Assembly (NCBI RefSeq): GCF_900169265.1
Contig: NZ_FXYX01000006.1
Span: 62,001 to 126,000, forward strand
Length of the DNA stretch: 64,000 nucleotides
Reading direction: 5' to 3'
From: Brevibacterium iodinum ATCC 49514
GTDB lineage: Bacteria > Actinomycetota > Actinomycetes > Actinomycetales > Brevibacteriaceae
Positions within the stretch are counted from its first letter, which is position 1. Each line of letters begins with the position of its first letter. The notes below the pieces were generated by a model, which had not been told where the DNA came from, did not search any database, and saw nothing but the letters and a program-made list of their open reading frames with translations. Both the position numbers and the translations under genes were made by a program. This document shows positions 8,553 through 17,039 of this stretch, in pieces.

Positions 8553-9374
8553 TCACAGTCTCTGCAGCTCCTGACAGTAGGCGACGAGTCGATCGATGAC
8601 CTCGCCGAGGATGTCCTCCCCGGCCGCGGCCGTGGCGGTCCGAGGATCGCCGAGGACGCCGTTGTCGGAGTAGCGGTCGAACGTCACCGCTGTTGACGGT
8701 GATTTCGTTCGCGAGAGCCGGGCGCGCGGGTCGAGATCGTCGAGCCGGGTGGCGCCGGGGTTGAGGTGGCCTGAGTCGACGAGGGATTCGTCGATGGCGA
8801 GCATCTGTGAGGTCTCGGACTCTCCGCAGTGGCCGCTGACCTCGGTGCGCGGCAGCTGGGCGGTCGCCTCGGTGGCCAAGGCGGAGACCGGAGCATAGGC
8901 GAAGACGAAGTCCGGATGGGTGGCGAGCAGGGACTGCTGGATCACGCCGAGCGCGGCGAGGTTGCCGCCGTGGCCGGTGATGACGAGGAGTCTGTCGAAT
9001 CCGGCATCGGCGAGCTGACGCACGATCGATGAGACGAGGTCGATGAACAGCCGCGGGCCGATGTTGATCGTGCCGGGCAGGAAGCGGTGGTGCGGGGAGA
9101 CGCCGTAGTCGATGCCCGGCAGGACGAAGGCGCTGGCCGCCCGAACCTGATCGCCGTTGGCGCTGTCGCGGAGCCGGTCGACGACGGCGCGGGCGACGTG
9201 GGCGGCGCGGATGTTGTCGGTGCCCAGAGGCAGTCCGTCACCGTGCTGTTCACAGGCGCCGACGGGAAGGACGAGCAGGCTGTTTCGGTCCTTCGCGAGT
9301 TCGACCTCGAGAGAGGTGAGTTCGGTGTAGTCGCGGATATGCGGGCGGATCTCGGAGATCGTCGGGCGGCTCAT
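8553..9374 (-). CDS. Creatininase family amidohydrolase
   Basis: 273 residues with the metal ligands of the creatininase family: EQHGDGLPLGTDN (around residues 42-54), ITGHGGNLAAL (~133) and GHCGESETS (~183). The family opens cyclic or linear amides (creatinine, N-formyl compounds, the FAPy intermediate of archaeal riboflavin synthesis, mycofactocin peptides). Substrate here is not assignable. Its ATG overlaps the GntR stop (ATGA), so regulator and enzyme are co-transcribed. A true creatinase lies 24 kb away (33239-34492), so creatinine breakdown is one possibility but not shown. Confidence 0.8.
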   Translation of the reverse strand: MSRPTISEIRPHIRDYTELTSLEVELAKDRNSLLVLPVGACEQHGDGLPLGTDNIRAAHVARAVVDRLRDSANGDQVRAASAFVLPGIDYGVSPHHRFLPGTINIGPRLFIDLVSSIVRQLADAGFDRLLVITGHGGNLAALGVIQQSLLATHPDFVFAYAPVSALATEATAQLPRTEVSGHCGESETSQMLAIDESLVDSGHLNPGATRLDDLDPRARLSRTKSPSTAVTFDRYSDNGVLGDPRTATAAAGEDILGEVIDRLVAYCQELQRL

Positions 9375-10054
9375 CGCTGGGGTCCTTCGTCGTCGGTCCA
9401 GTCGGCGAGGACGGCGGCCTTGATCGCCTCGAGGTGCTTGCGGGTGCGGTGGGAGGCTTCGAAGCCGTCACCGCGGCGGATCGCATCGAGGATGTCCGCG
9501 TGTTCGTCGTGGTCGCGCAGTCGGTCGTAGCTCGTGCGCGCCGCCTGCTGGGTTCGCGAATGGATGGCCAACAGGGACACGAGCATCTCGTGCAGAGCGC
9601 GGTTGCCCGACGCGCGAGCGAGTTCGACGTGGAAGTGACCGGCCGGGACCGCGGTCTCGACCTGGAGGGCATTGTCGAGCGCGGATTCCATGGAGGCCAC
9701 GGCGTCGGGTGCATGAACGGCCGCGGCGAGCTCGGCGATGCCGGGCTCGATTGCGATGCGGGCGTCGAGGAGTTCGATGGCCGCCGCGAGGTCGACGGGC
9801 ACATAGTGCGGGTTGTCGAGGATGCGGCGGTTGATCGCTTCGCGGACGTAGGTACCCGAACCGTGCTTGAGCTCGACCGAACCCGTGGCCTCGAGCCGGC
9901 GCAGGGCCTCCCGGACGGTGGGCACGGTGACCTCGAAGCGTGCGGCAAGGACCTTCGCCGAGGGCAGGGTCTGCCCGGGCTGCAGGTTCTCGGAGCGGAT
10001 GGTGTCGACGATTTCGCGAGTGAGGCGTTCGACGAGTCCGACGGTGGACGTCAT
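9371..10054 (-). CDS. GntR/FadR-type transcriptional regulator
   Basis: N-terminal winged helix (LPSAKVLAARFEVTVPTVREALRRLE, about residues 29-54, then the wing GSGTYV) followed by a helical FCD ligand domain with the metal-binding pattern (DARIAIEPGIAELAA, HFHVELARASGNRALHEM). Start chosen at the ATG preceded by GGAG; an in-frame ATG lies 5 codons upstream. Heads an operon with the creatininase, likely autoregulated through the palindrome at 10086-10100. Confidence 0.85.
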   Translation of the reverse strand: MTSTVGLVERLTREIVDTIRSENLQPGQTLPSAKVLAARFEVTVPTVREALRRLEATGSVELKHGSGTYVREAINRRILDNPHYVPVDLAAAIELLDARIAIEPGIAELAAAVHAPDAVASMESALDNALQVETAVPAGHFHVELARASGNRALHEMLVSLLAIHSRTQQAARTSYDRLRDHDEHADILDAIRRGDGFEASHRTRKHLEAIKAAVLADWTDDEGPQR

Positions 10055-10085
10055 GGTGCTCTCCTTCAAGTGTTTAAGTCATCTA

Positions 10086-10100
10086 ATCACTTTGAGTGAT
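10086..10100. promoter_or_regulatory. Candidate GntR operator
   Basis: Perfect inverted repeat ATCACT-TTG-AGTGAT about 32 bases upstream of the GntR start, in an AT-richer patch (TTTAAGTCATCTAATC). Size and position fit a GntR dimer site for autoregulation. Confidence 0.5.
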
Positions 10101-10110
10101 GTGTGTCAAC

Positions 10111-10181
10111 GGTCACTCTTGGGGCGGATCCAGTTGGTCACTTCTGGGCAGGACCTGGGTGGTCACTTCTGGGCGGGCCCC
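10111..10181 (+). repeat. Three 25-bp tandem repeats, possible insertion-sequence end
   Basis: GGTCACTCTTGGGGCGGATC.. (10111), GGTCACTTCTGGGCAGGACC.. (10136) and GGTCACTTCTGGGCGGGCCC (10161) recur every 25 bases. Repeated GGTCACTTCTGGGC blocks are reminiscent of the multiple terminal repeats of IS21-like elements, but no transposase is present. They sit at the boundary of a stretch of broken genes, so a deleted insertion sequence is the likely source (inference). Confidence 0.45.
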
Positions 10182-10483
10182 TGCGTTGCTCCCGGGTGGC
10201 TGCGGAAGAAGTCCCAGACGGTGTTCGTGGCCGAGAAGTCCTTCGTGACGTATCCGCCGCCGCTGTAAACGACCTCACCGGGCCAGACGTGGCCGCCGTC
10301 GGCGACGGTGTAGAGCTCGACGGAGGCGTCGCATCGCGTCCACTGGGTGCGCACAACGCCTTCGCCCTTGCGTCCGACCTGGCGTTCTTTCGTTCTCGCG
10401 CAGCCTGAGGCCTCCGCCCACGGCTGGATCCACTGGCGGACTCCCGGGTAGTCCTCGCCCTGGCGGTGGCCGCCCTTCCTCAT
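10163..10483 (-). pseudogene. PHB-depolymerase/LpqC-type esterase, C-terminal fragment
   Basis: About 100 residues survive: DYPGVRQWIQPWAEASGC, VVRTQWTRCDASVELYTVAD, then GGHVWPG with the catalytic His of the alpha/beta hydrolase and WDFFRSHP near the end. This is the C-terminal third of an LpqC/polyhydroxybutyrate depolymerase-like secreted esterase. The N-terminal part with the nucleophile Ser is missing; the break at about 10470-10483 joins a transketolase-like fragment of opposite strand. The last residues (GATQGPAQK) run into the 25-bp repeats, so the 3' end has also been altered. Confidence 0.65.
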
Positions 10484-11933
10484 CCGTGACCTGGGCGGAC
10501 ATGACCTCGGCCAGCTCGTGTCGACGTTCGACGCGATCGACGACGACCGGCCGACGGTGGTCTTCGCCTACACGATCAAGGGCAAGGGGCTGGCCACGGA
10601 GGGCCATCCCGGCAACCATGCCGCGCAGCTGACCGAAGCGCAGATGCGCGAACTCGCTGCCGCCTCGGGGATGGACCTCGAAGACCCGTGGGTCACCTTC
10701 GCTCCGGACACCCCGGCTGGCCGATTCTGTGCCGAAACCGCGCAGCGGCTGCGGCGGGAACCGGTGACCGACCACGCTGTGGCCGAGGTGCCTGCCGAAC
10801 TGGGCTTCACCCCGCGACCGCAGATCTCCACCCAGGCGGCGCTGGGGCGGTTCCTCTCCGACCTCAAGCACGTCGCCCCCGAGGTGGCCCAGCGCGTTGT
10901 GACCCTGTCGCCGGACGTCGCGACGTCGACGAACCTCGGCGGATGGATCAACAAGACTGGGATCTGGTCGCCGGCGGGCCGGCATGACTGGTTCTCCGAT
11001 GATCGGGAACGAGTGCTCCGGTGGCAGGAGGGCACGAGCGGACAGCACATCGAACTCGGCATCGCCGAGGTCAATCTCGTCTCCCTGGCCGGGGAACTCG
11101 GGTCGACCGGACAGCGGTGGGGACAGCCGCTGCTGCCGATCGCCACGATCTATGATCCCTTCATCAACCGGGCCCTGGAACCCTGGACCTTCAGCCTCTA
11201 CGCGGGTGGGAGTTCGATCATGGTCGGCACGCCCTCGGGTGTGTCGCTCGCGCCGGAAGGCGGGGCGCACCAGTCGTTCAACACGCCCTCGGTGACTCTG
11301 GAGATCCCGGGTCTGACGAGCTGGGAGCCGGCCTCCGCCCAGGACCTCGAGTGGACCCTGCTCGAAGCGCTGCGCGAACTCGCCGACCCGGACGGCGACT
11401 CCGCCTACTTCCGGCTGACGACCAGGCCCGTGGCCCAGGAGCTCGCAGGTGTGCCCGAGGATCCGCTGCTGCGGGAACGCCGCCGTGACCAAGTCATCGC
11501 CGGCGGCTACCGGCTTTCGGCCAGACCGGCCGCCGAGGATGAGGTCACCCTCGTCGGTGCAGGGGCCATCATGACCGAAGTGATCGCGGCGGCGGCCCGA
11601 CTGGAATCCCTGGGTGTGCGGGCCGGAATCGTCTGCCTCAGCTCCCCGTCGAAGGTGTTCCGGTCGGTGCAGGAGCGGTCGGAGGTCCGTTCGAGTGTCC
11701 GCTCGGCCATCGCCGACGAACTGTTCCCGGCCGCGCATCCCGCGCCCCTGGTGACCGTCCTCGACGGACACCCGCACACGCTGGCCTTCCTGTCCGGAGT
11801 GCGCGGGGATCGCACCCGCAACCTCGGCGTCACGGAATTCGGTCAGGCCTCCTCGGTGAGTCAGGCACATGCGCTCCACGGAATCGACACGGACTCGATC
11901 GTCTCTGCGGCGCTCGACCTCGTGGGGCGGTGA
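10476..11933 (+). pseudogene. Transketolase/pyruvate dehydrogenase E1-like enzyme, N-terminus deleted
   Basis: About 485 residues of a thiamin-diphosphate enzyme resembling the homodimeric E1/transketolase-like family: FLIRDLGGHDLGQLVSTFDA, TVVFAYTIKGKGLATEGHPGNH, the pyrimidine domain with HIELGIAEVNLV (cofactor-activating Glu), and the C-terminal transketolase domain (VTLVGAGAIMTEVIAAA, VTVLDGHPHTLAFLSG). The N-terminal ~300 residues that hold the GDG diphosphate-binding motif are absent; in frame, a TAG lies at about 10449. The first possible start is the GTG at 10518. Without the diphosphate domain it should be inactive. Confidence 0.75.
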
Positions 11934-12286
11934 GGTCTGCTGCGCCGGTGAGGCTTGCCGCGGGTGGGCGACCGGGTCCGGCGCCTCGTACCGGAGCCGA
12001 TCCCCACACCGAGGCGGCTGATCCGTGAGCGTGCCGAGGCGACTGTTCGATCCAAGCCGAGGACGGTTCGGATTTCGTCGTGGTTGATTCGGAATCCGCA
12101 TCGCCTCGGCGTGGAGGTCGGGGGCGATACGGGACTGAGGATTCCCCCAGGTTCCGGTACTTGTTGCGCGGGTCACGTGTTGATAGCGTGTGAGACAGGC
12201 ATACGCAATCCGTCGATTCCGACGGCGAACAGGTATGCGATTGCTTAAACGGCGCCAACAGGTGCCCGAAGTCGAAGGAGTCTGGA
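11934..12286 (+). promoter_or_regulatory. Intergenic region with promoter of the gabD-like gene
   Basis: 353 bases without a credible gene. TTGTTG (12161-12166) and TAGCGT (12184-12189) are 17 bases apart and point to the dehydrogenase, leaving a ~95-base leader with GAAGGAG before its ATG. Between 11940 and 12060 there are several CCGAGGCGR-type oligomers (see findings). Confidence 0.5.
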
Positions 12287-13681
12287 ATGAGCAACGTAGG
12301 CAGTGCTGCAGGCGGTTACCGTGTCGAGAACCCGGCCACGGGCGAGGTCGTCGAGAAGTTCGACAATGCCACCGACGAAGAGGTCCAACAGGTCCTCGAA
12401 TCCGCACACAAGGGCTACCTGAGCTGGCGCGAGAAGACGATCGAAGAACGCGCCGCGATCGTCAACAAGGTCGCCGCTCTCTTCGGCGAGCGCAAGGAAG
12501 AGCTCGCCAAGATCATCGCCGAGGAGATGGGCAAGCCCACCGCCGAAGGTGAGGAGGAGGCCGAGTTCTGCGAAGAGATCTTCAACTACTATGCGAACAA
12601 CGGACCGAAGTTCGCCGCCGATGAGCCAATCGAATCGATGTCGGGCGGCAAGGCCTTCATCCAGCGTCGCCCCGTCGGCCCGCTGCTGGGTATCATGCCC
12701 TGGAACTTCCCCTACTACCAGGTCGCCCGCTTCGCCGCACCGAACCTCGTGCTCGGCAACACGATCATCCTCAAGCACGCGGAGATCTGCCCCCGCTCCT
12801 CGGCGAAGATCGCCGAGATCATGAAGGAAGCCGGCATCCCCGAAGGCGTGTACTCCAACATCTACGCCACCCATGAGCAGATCGAGACGATCATCGCCGA
12901 CGACCGCGTCGAAGGTGTGTCCCTGACCGGTTCCGAGCGCGCCGGGTCCGCCGTGGCCGCGACCGCGGGCAAGTACCTGAAGAAGGCCGTGCTCGAGCTC
13001 GGCGGATCCGACCCCTACATCGTCCTCGACACCGATGACATGAACGAGGCCGTCGATACCGCGTGGGGCACCCGCCTGTACAACACCGGCCAGGTCTGCA
13101 ATGCGAACAAGCGGATGATCGTCATGGACGACATCTACGACGACTTCGTGTCCGGGCTGACCGAGCGTGCCCAGTCCTGGGAGAAGGGCACCCCCGCCGA
13201 GGCGGGCGACGGCAAATACTCGCCCCTGTCCTCGCGTTCGGCCGCCGAGAACCTGCGCAAGCAGCTCGACCGCGCCGTCGAGCAGGGTGCGACCCTCGTC
13301 GGCGGCGAGCTCGCCAGCGACGGTTCGGCCTATGTCTCGCCGGCCGTGCTCACCGGAGTCACCTCGGAGATGGACGCCTACCGCGAGGAGCTCTTCGGAC
13401 CCGTGGCCACCGTCTACAAGGTCACCAGCGATGACGAGGCACTGGCTCTGGCCAATGACTCGCGCTTCGGCCTCGGCGGCGCCGTGTTCGCCAAGGATTC
13501 CGAGCGTGCCGCGAAGCTCGCGCAGCGCCTCGACGTCGGCATGTCGAACGTCAACACCCCGGCCGGTGAGGGCGCGGAGATCCCGTTCGGCGGCACCAAG
13601 CGCTCGGGCTTCGGCCGCGAGCTCGGCCCCTACGGCATGGACGAGTTCGTCAACAAGCGCATGTACTACGTGGCTGACTGA
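12287..13681 (+). CDS. gabD: NAD(P)-dependent succinate-semialdehyde-type aldehyde dehydrogenase
   Basis: 464-residue aldehyde dehydrogenase: NFPYYQ after IMPW (cofactor-domain start, ~residue 140), SLTGSERAG (nucleotide loop), VLELGGSDPYIV with the general-base Glu (~240), catalytic Cys in GQVCNANK (~271), and EELFGPVA and IPFGGTKRSGFGRELG near the end. The closest named group is NAD(P)-dependent succinate-semialdehyde dehydrogenase, converting succinate semialdehyde to succinate in GABA breakdown. No GABA transaminase is adjacent, so the substrate is inferred. Monocistronic between its own promoter and a hairpin terminator. Confidence 0.8.
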   Translation: MSNVGSAAGGYRVENPATGEVVEKFDNATDEEVQQVLESAHKGYLSWREKTIEERAAIVNKVAALFGERKEELAKIIAEEMGKPTAEGEEEAEFCEEIFNYYANNGPKFAADEPIESMSGGKAFIQRRPVGPLLGIMPWNFPYYQVARFAAPNLVLGNTIILKHAEICPRSSAKIAEIMKEAGIPEGVYSNIYATHEQIETIIADDRVEGVSLTGSERAGSAVAATAGKYLKKAVLELGGSDPYIVLDTDDMNEAVDTAWGTRLYNTGQVCNANKRMIVMDDIYDDFVSGLTERAQSWEKGTPAEAGDGKYSPLSSRSAAENLRKQLDRAVEQGATLVGGELASDGSAYVSPAVLTGVTSEMDAYREELFGPVATVYKVTSDDEALALANDSRFGLGGAVFAKDSERAAKLAQRLDVGMSNVNTPAGEGAEIPFGGTKRSGFGRELGPYGMDEFVNKRMYYVAD

Positions 13682-13714
13682 CTGAGTGGGGCTTGAGCCT
13701 CGTCCGTCGTCGAT

Positions 13715-13778
13715 AAACGGGCTGAGCGTCGAGAAACGTGTGTGCACATGCGTTTTTCTCGGCACCCAGCCCGTTTTT
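13715..13778 (+). terminator. Long imperfect hairpin with T-tract
   Basis: AAACGGGCTG (13715-13724) pairs with CAGCCCGTTT (13767-13776); the inner arms GAGAAACG and CGTTTTTCTC also pair, around the palindromic tip TGTGCACA. T5 ends the right arm. It lies 34 bases after the dehydrogenase gene. Confidence 0.65.
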
Positions 13779-13825
13779 CGCTGTGCTGGACCTCGGCTAG
13801 CCGATTCCAGTGTGCTGGGGTGCTC

Positions 13826-13883
13826 CCTGCGGGTGGATCCACCTCGAGTTCTGAGTGGATTTCGCGATGGATCCACCCGCAGG
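13826..13883. repeat. Hairpin between gabD-like gene and acyl operon
   Basis: CCTGCGGGTGGATCCA (13826-13841) and TGGATCCACCCGCAGG (13868-13883) are perfectly complementary 16-bp arms with a 26-base loop. No T-tract. The rest of the gap up to 14034 shows no gene, only the ribosome-binding site of the next operon. Confidence 0.6.
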
Positions 13884-14034
13884 AGGCACGTCGGCGGAGG
13901 ACAACCCTGACCCACGGGCCGATCGAGCCGCTCCTATACTGAGGATCTGTGCCCGGGGCAGGCTGACGCCGGCTGAGGAATGGGCACGTGCTGGCCCGGG
14001 GCGGACCGGGGAGTCGAATTCGAGGAGGACGGAA

Positions 14035-15675
14035 TTGCCCATCACGTCGAGGATCCTCGAGGTCGCGGACACCGATCCGGACCAGTTGGCCATCGTCGGA
14101 GGCCCCTCTGGCAGCTCCGCCCCCGGTGAGAGCGCCGACCCTGCTGAAGGCGCACGAGCCCCACGTTCCCTCACGTATGCGCAGCTCGTCCGGGATTCGG
14201 CCACGATGTTCGCCGCCGTCGACGCCCTCCACCGTGCCCAGACCGACCCGCCGAATCCTGCTCCCGAAACCCACGGCATCCCGATCACGGCAGTGAGCCT
14301 CACCTCGGCGTTCGAGACCTCCCGCATCATCGCGGGCCTCGCCGGCTTCCGCGCGGTCTCGGCCACGATCGATCCCCGCTGGCCGCTCGACCATCAGGTC
14401 GGAGTCATCACGACCACCGGAATCGGTCTCGTCATCTCCGACTCGACCCCACTCGCCGAGGCGCTCGCCGCCGCCGGATGGACCGGAACCGTCATCACCG
14501 CGACCGACTTCCGCGGCCGCGAAACCGCCATCGACCCCAGCGACACCTCATCGCCGACCGTCCGTGCGGCGTCCGAACCGTTCCTCATGCTCTTCTCCTC
14601 CGGCACGACGAGCAATCCGAAGGCGTTCATCAAGACCCGCCAGCAGTACCGCGACAACGTGGCTGTGTCCTCGGCCCACCTTGAACCCTTCGCCGGGGTG
14701 GCCACCCTGGCGCCTGGCCCCGTGTCTTACAGCCTCACCCTCTATGCCGTCATCGAAAGCCTCGCCACCGGCGGCAGCGTCCACGTCGCCGACGACTTCG
14801 ACCCGTTCACCATGGGGTCGCGCGTCACTGACGAAGCCATCACCCGCGTCGTCGCTGTGCCCGCCGTGGTCAAGGCCCTCGCCCAGGCTGCCCGCAGAAC
14901 ACCTGAGAACTTCCACGGTCTCGATCTCGTCGTCACCGGAGGAGCGAACCTTCCTGCTTCCATCCGTTCGGCACTCGCCGACATCCTCCCTGGCGCCCGG
15001 CTGATCAGCTATTACGGTGCCGCCGAGATCGGATTCATCGGCGACAGCCGCGATGGCGACGGCACCTGGATCTCGATCTACGACACCATCGGCGTCGAGG
15101 TCCGTGACGAATCCGGTGCCCGGCTGCCGGACGGAGAGATCGGCACGGTCTGGATCAGGGCCGCCGCCTGCTCGGACGGCTATGTCACCGGCACCACCGA
15201 CGCTCAGCTGCGACGCCCCGACGGCTGGGCCACTGTCGGTGACCAGGGACGGATCGAAAACGGACTCCTCCAACTCGCCGGACGGGCCGGTGACATCGCG
15301 ATCACCGGCGGGCACAAGGTGTCCCTGCCCGAGGTCGAACGCGCCTTCGAGGAATACGACCGCGCGGATCCGCGGTCGGGGCCGGGCCGCCTCGGCGAGG
15401 TCTGCGCGATCGCGCTGCCCGACGACGGTCTCGGCAGCATCGTCGCCCTCGTCATCGAACCAGGCGCCCAGGGTTCGGGGAGCCATGCCGGGGATGGCGA
15501 CCCGACTGCGCCCGACAAAGCAGCACTGCTCGACCGCGCCCGGGCGGAACTGGCCCCGCAGTTCGTGCCTCGACGGTTCTACTTACTCGACCGGCTGCCG
15601 CGGACTGTCGGTGGGAAGATTCGACGCCACGAAACCGTTGACCTGGTCATGAGCGGAAAGGCACAACGGCTGTGA
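14035..15675 (+). CDS. AMP-binding acyl-CoA ligase
   Basis: 546 residues from a TTG start with AGGAGG six bases upstream; longer in-frame starts give an unlike leader. ATP/AMP-binding P-loop LFSSGTTSNPKAF (~residue 185), SYYGAAEIGFIG (A5), GWATVGDQGRIENG (A7-A8) and the C-terminal lysine motif TVGGKIRRHE mark a functional adenylate-forming enzyme (acyl/aryl-CoA synthetase or acyl-AMP ligase). First gene of a three-gene operon, overlapping the ketosynthase gene (GTGA). It presumably activates the carboxylic acid that the ketosynthase uses. Substrate unknown. Confidence 0.8.
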   Translation: MPITSRILEVADTDPDQLAIVGGPSGSSAPGESADPAEGARAPRSLTYAQLVRDSATMFAAVDALHRAQTDPPNPAPETHGIPITAVSLTSAFETSRIIAGLAGFRAVSATIDPRWPLDHQVGVITTTGIGLVISDSTPLAEALAAAGWTGTVITATDFRGRETAIDPSDTSSPTVRAASEPFLMLFSSGTTSNPKAFIKTRQQYRDNVAVSSAHLEPFAGVATLAPGPVSYSLTLYAVIESLATGGSVHVADDFDPFTMGSRVTDEAITRVVAVPAVVKALAQAARRTPENFHGLDLVVTGGANLPASIRSALADILPGARLISYYGAAEIGFIGDSRDGDGTWISIYDTIGVEVRDESGARLPDGEIGTVWIRAAACSDGYVTGTTDAQLRRPDGWATVGDQGRIENGLLQLAGRAGDIAITGGHKVSLPEVERAFEEYDRADPRSGPGRLGEVCAIALPDDGLGSIVALVIEPGAQGSGSHAGDGDPTAPDKAALLDRARAELAPQFVPRRFYLLDRLPRTVGGKIRRHETVDLVMSGKAQRL

Positions 15676-17039
15676 ACGCATCCCGGAGCAATCGGCACTG
15701 GACAGATGGCGTGCGCGACGTCGTCATCACCGGACTCGGAGCCATCACCCCAAGCGGTCAGGACCCCGAAACCCTTTGGCGATCTGTCCGCAGCGGCACC
15801 AGCGCCATCGACGTCCTCGCAGGTGAGCAGTTCGACGACCTCGCCGTGCGAATCGGCGGGCAGATCAAGGACTTCGACGCCGAGGCGGTTCTGCCCCGGG
15901 CGCTCGCCCGCCGACTCAGCCCCGTCCAGCACTGGGCCATCGCCGCCGCCGACCAGGCGCTCGACCACGCGGGAGTCCCCGCCCCGGCCGAGGAGCTGCC
16001 GTGGGACCGCGACCGTGTGGCCGTCATCGCCGCCACCGGTTCCGGGCCCGTCGACGCCATGCAGGAGGCCACCCGTGCCCTCGATGCGGACGGCCCCAGG
16101 TCCGTTCCGCTGACCCTGTCCATCCACGGGGCGCCGGACTCCGCGGCCGCGCTCATCAGCCAGCGCTTCGACCTGCGCGGACCTGGACAGGGAGTCTCGG
16201 CGACGTGCGCCTCCGGGGCGATCGGCCTCGGCGAGGCGATGCGCCGCATCCGCCACGGCTACGCCGACGCCGTGCTCGTCGTCGGCATGGAGGACTGCCT
16301 CGGTCCGGTCAATCTCGCCTCGAACGCGAACATGCGCGCGCTCGCCGCCGGATACGAGGACGATCCGGCCGCTGCCAGCCGTCCCTTCGACCGGACCCGC
16401 AACGGCTTCGTCATGAGCCAAGGTGCGGCCGCGATCCTCCTCGAATCCGCCGACTCCGCGACCTCACGTGGGACGACGCCGTTGGCCGAGCTCGCCGGAT
16501 TCGGCGCCGCCAGCGATGCCCACCACCCGACGAACCCGCATCCGCAGGGACGGGGAGCCGCCTCGGCGGTGGTCCAGGCTGTGAGCGATGCTGGGCTGGA
16601 ACCCGGCGATATCGACCACATCAACGCCCACGCCACGGGCACACCGGCCGGCGACCGAGCCGAACTCGCAGCCTTGGACTCCGCCCTGGGGGAGGTCGGA
16701 CGGACGATTCCGATCTCGGCGACGAAATCGACGACGGGGCACCTCCTCGGCGCATCGGGGGTCGTCGAGGCGATCATCGCGATCATGTCGATGCGTGATC
16801 AGACGCTGCCCCCGACGCTCAACCTCGACGACAACGAATTCCCCGACTGGGACATCGTCGCGGGTCACCCCCGTGAGATGGGTGGTGAACCGAACCTCGC
16901 CGAGGCGGCCGTCGACACTGTGCTGTCCACGTCGTTCGGCTTCGGCGGGCACAACGGCGCGATCATCCTGCGCCGCACCGCGCAGACCGCGACACCCTCA
17001 GCAGAAGCGACCGACCCCTCGACGAAGGAGAGACGATGA
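15672..17039 (+). CDS. Beta-ketoacyl synthase (FabF/KAS II-like)
   Basis: 455 residues. Catalytic triad complete: Cys in VSATCASGA (~179), His in INAHATGTP (~320) and His in STTGHLLGASG (~357), with the conserved Lys in SATKST. The C-terminal FGFGGHN is also typical. It condenses acyl and malonyl units on an acyl carrier protein. The gene starts with GTG inside the ligase stop and ends ATGA-overlapped with the dehydrogenase. It carries an N-terminal extension (NRSNRHWTDG-like) and lies outside any fab cluster, so a dedicated biosynthetic role is likelier than housekeeping. Confidence 0.85.
   Translation: MNASRSNRHWTDGVRDVVITGLGAITPSGQDPETLWRSVRSGTSAIDVLAGEQFDDLAVRIGGQIKDFDAEAVLPRALARRLSPVQHWAIAAADQALDHAGVPAPAEELPWDRDRVAVIAATGSGPVDAMQEATRALDADGPRSVPLTLSIHGAPDSAAALISQRFDLRGPGQGVSATCASGAIGLGEAMRRIRHGYADAVLVVGMEDCLGPVNLASNANMRALAAGYEDDPAAASRPFDRTRNGFVMSQGAAAILLESADSATSRGTTPLAELAGFGAASDAHHPTNPHPQGRGAASAVVQAVSDAGLEPGDIDHINAHATGTPAGDRAELAALDSALGEVGRTIPISATKSTTGHLLGASGVVEAIIAIMSMRDQTLPPTLNLDDNEFPDWDIVAGHPREMGGEPNLAEAAVDTVLSTSFGFGGHNGAIILRRTAQTATPSAEATDPSTKERR

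Noticed and set aside
10275-12407. 710-codon minus-strand frame
   Set aside because: Antisense to the transketolase-like gene and rich in Arg/Gly/Pro as expected for GC-rich antisense frames; no family signature.
13855-14034. N-terminal extension of the acyl-CoA ligase from an ATG at 13855
   Set aside because: It would encode part of a hairpin and a non-conserved leader; the TTG at 14035 has AGGAGG at ideal distance.
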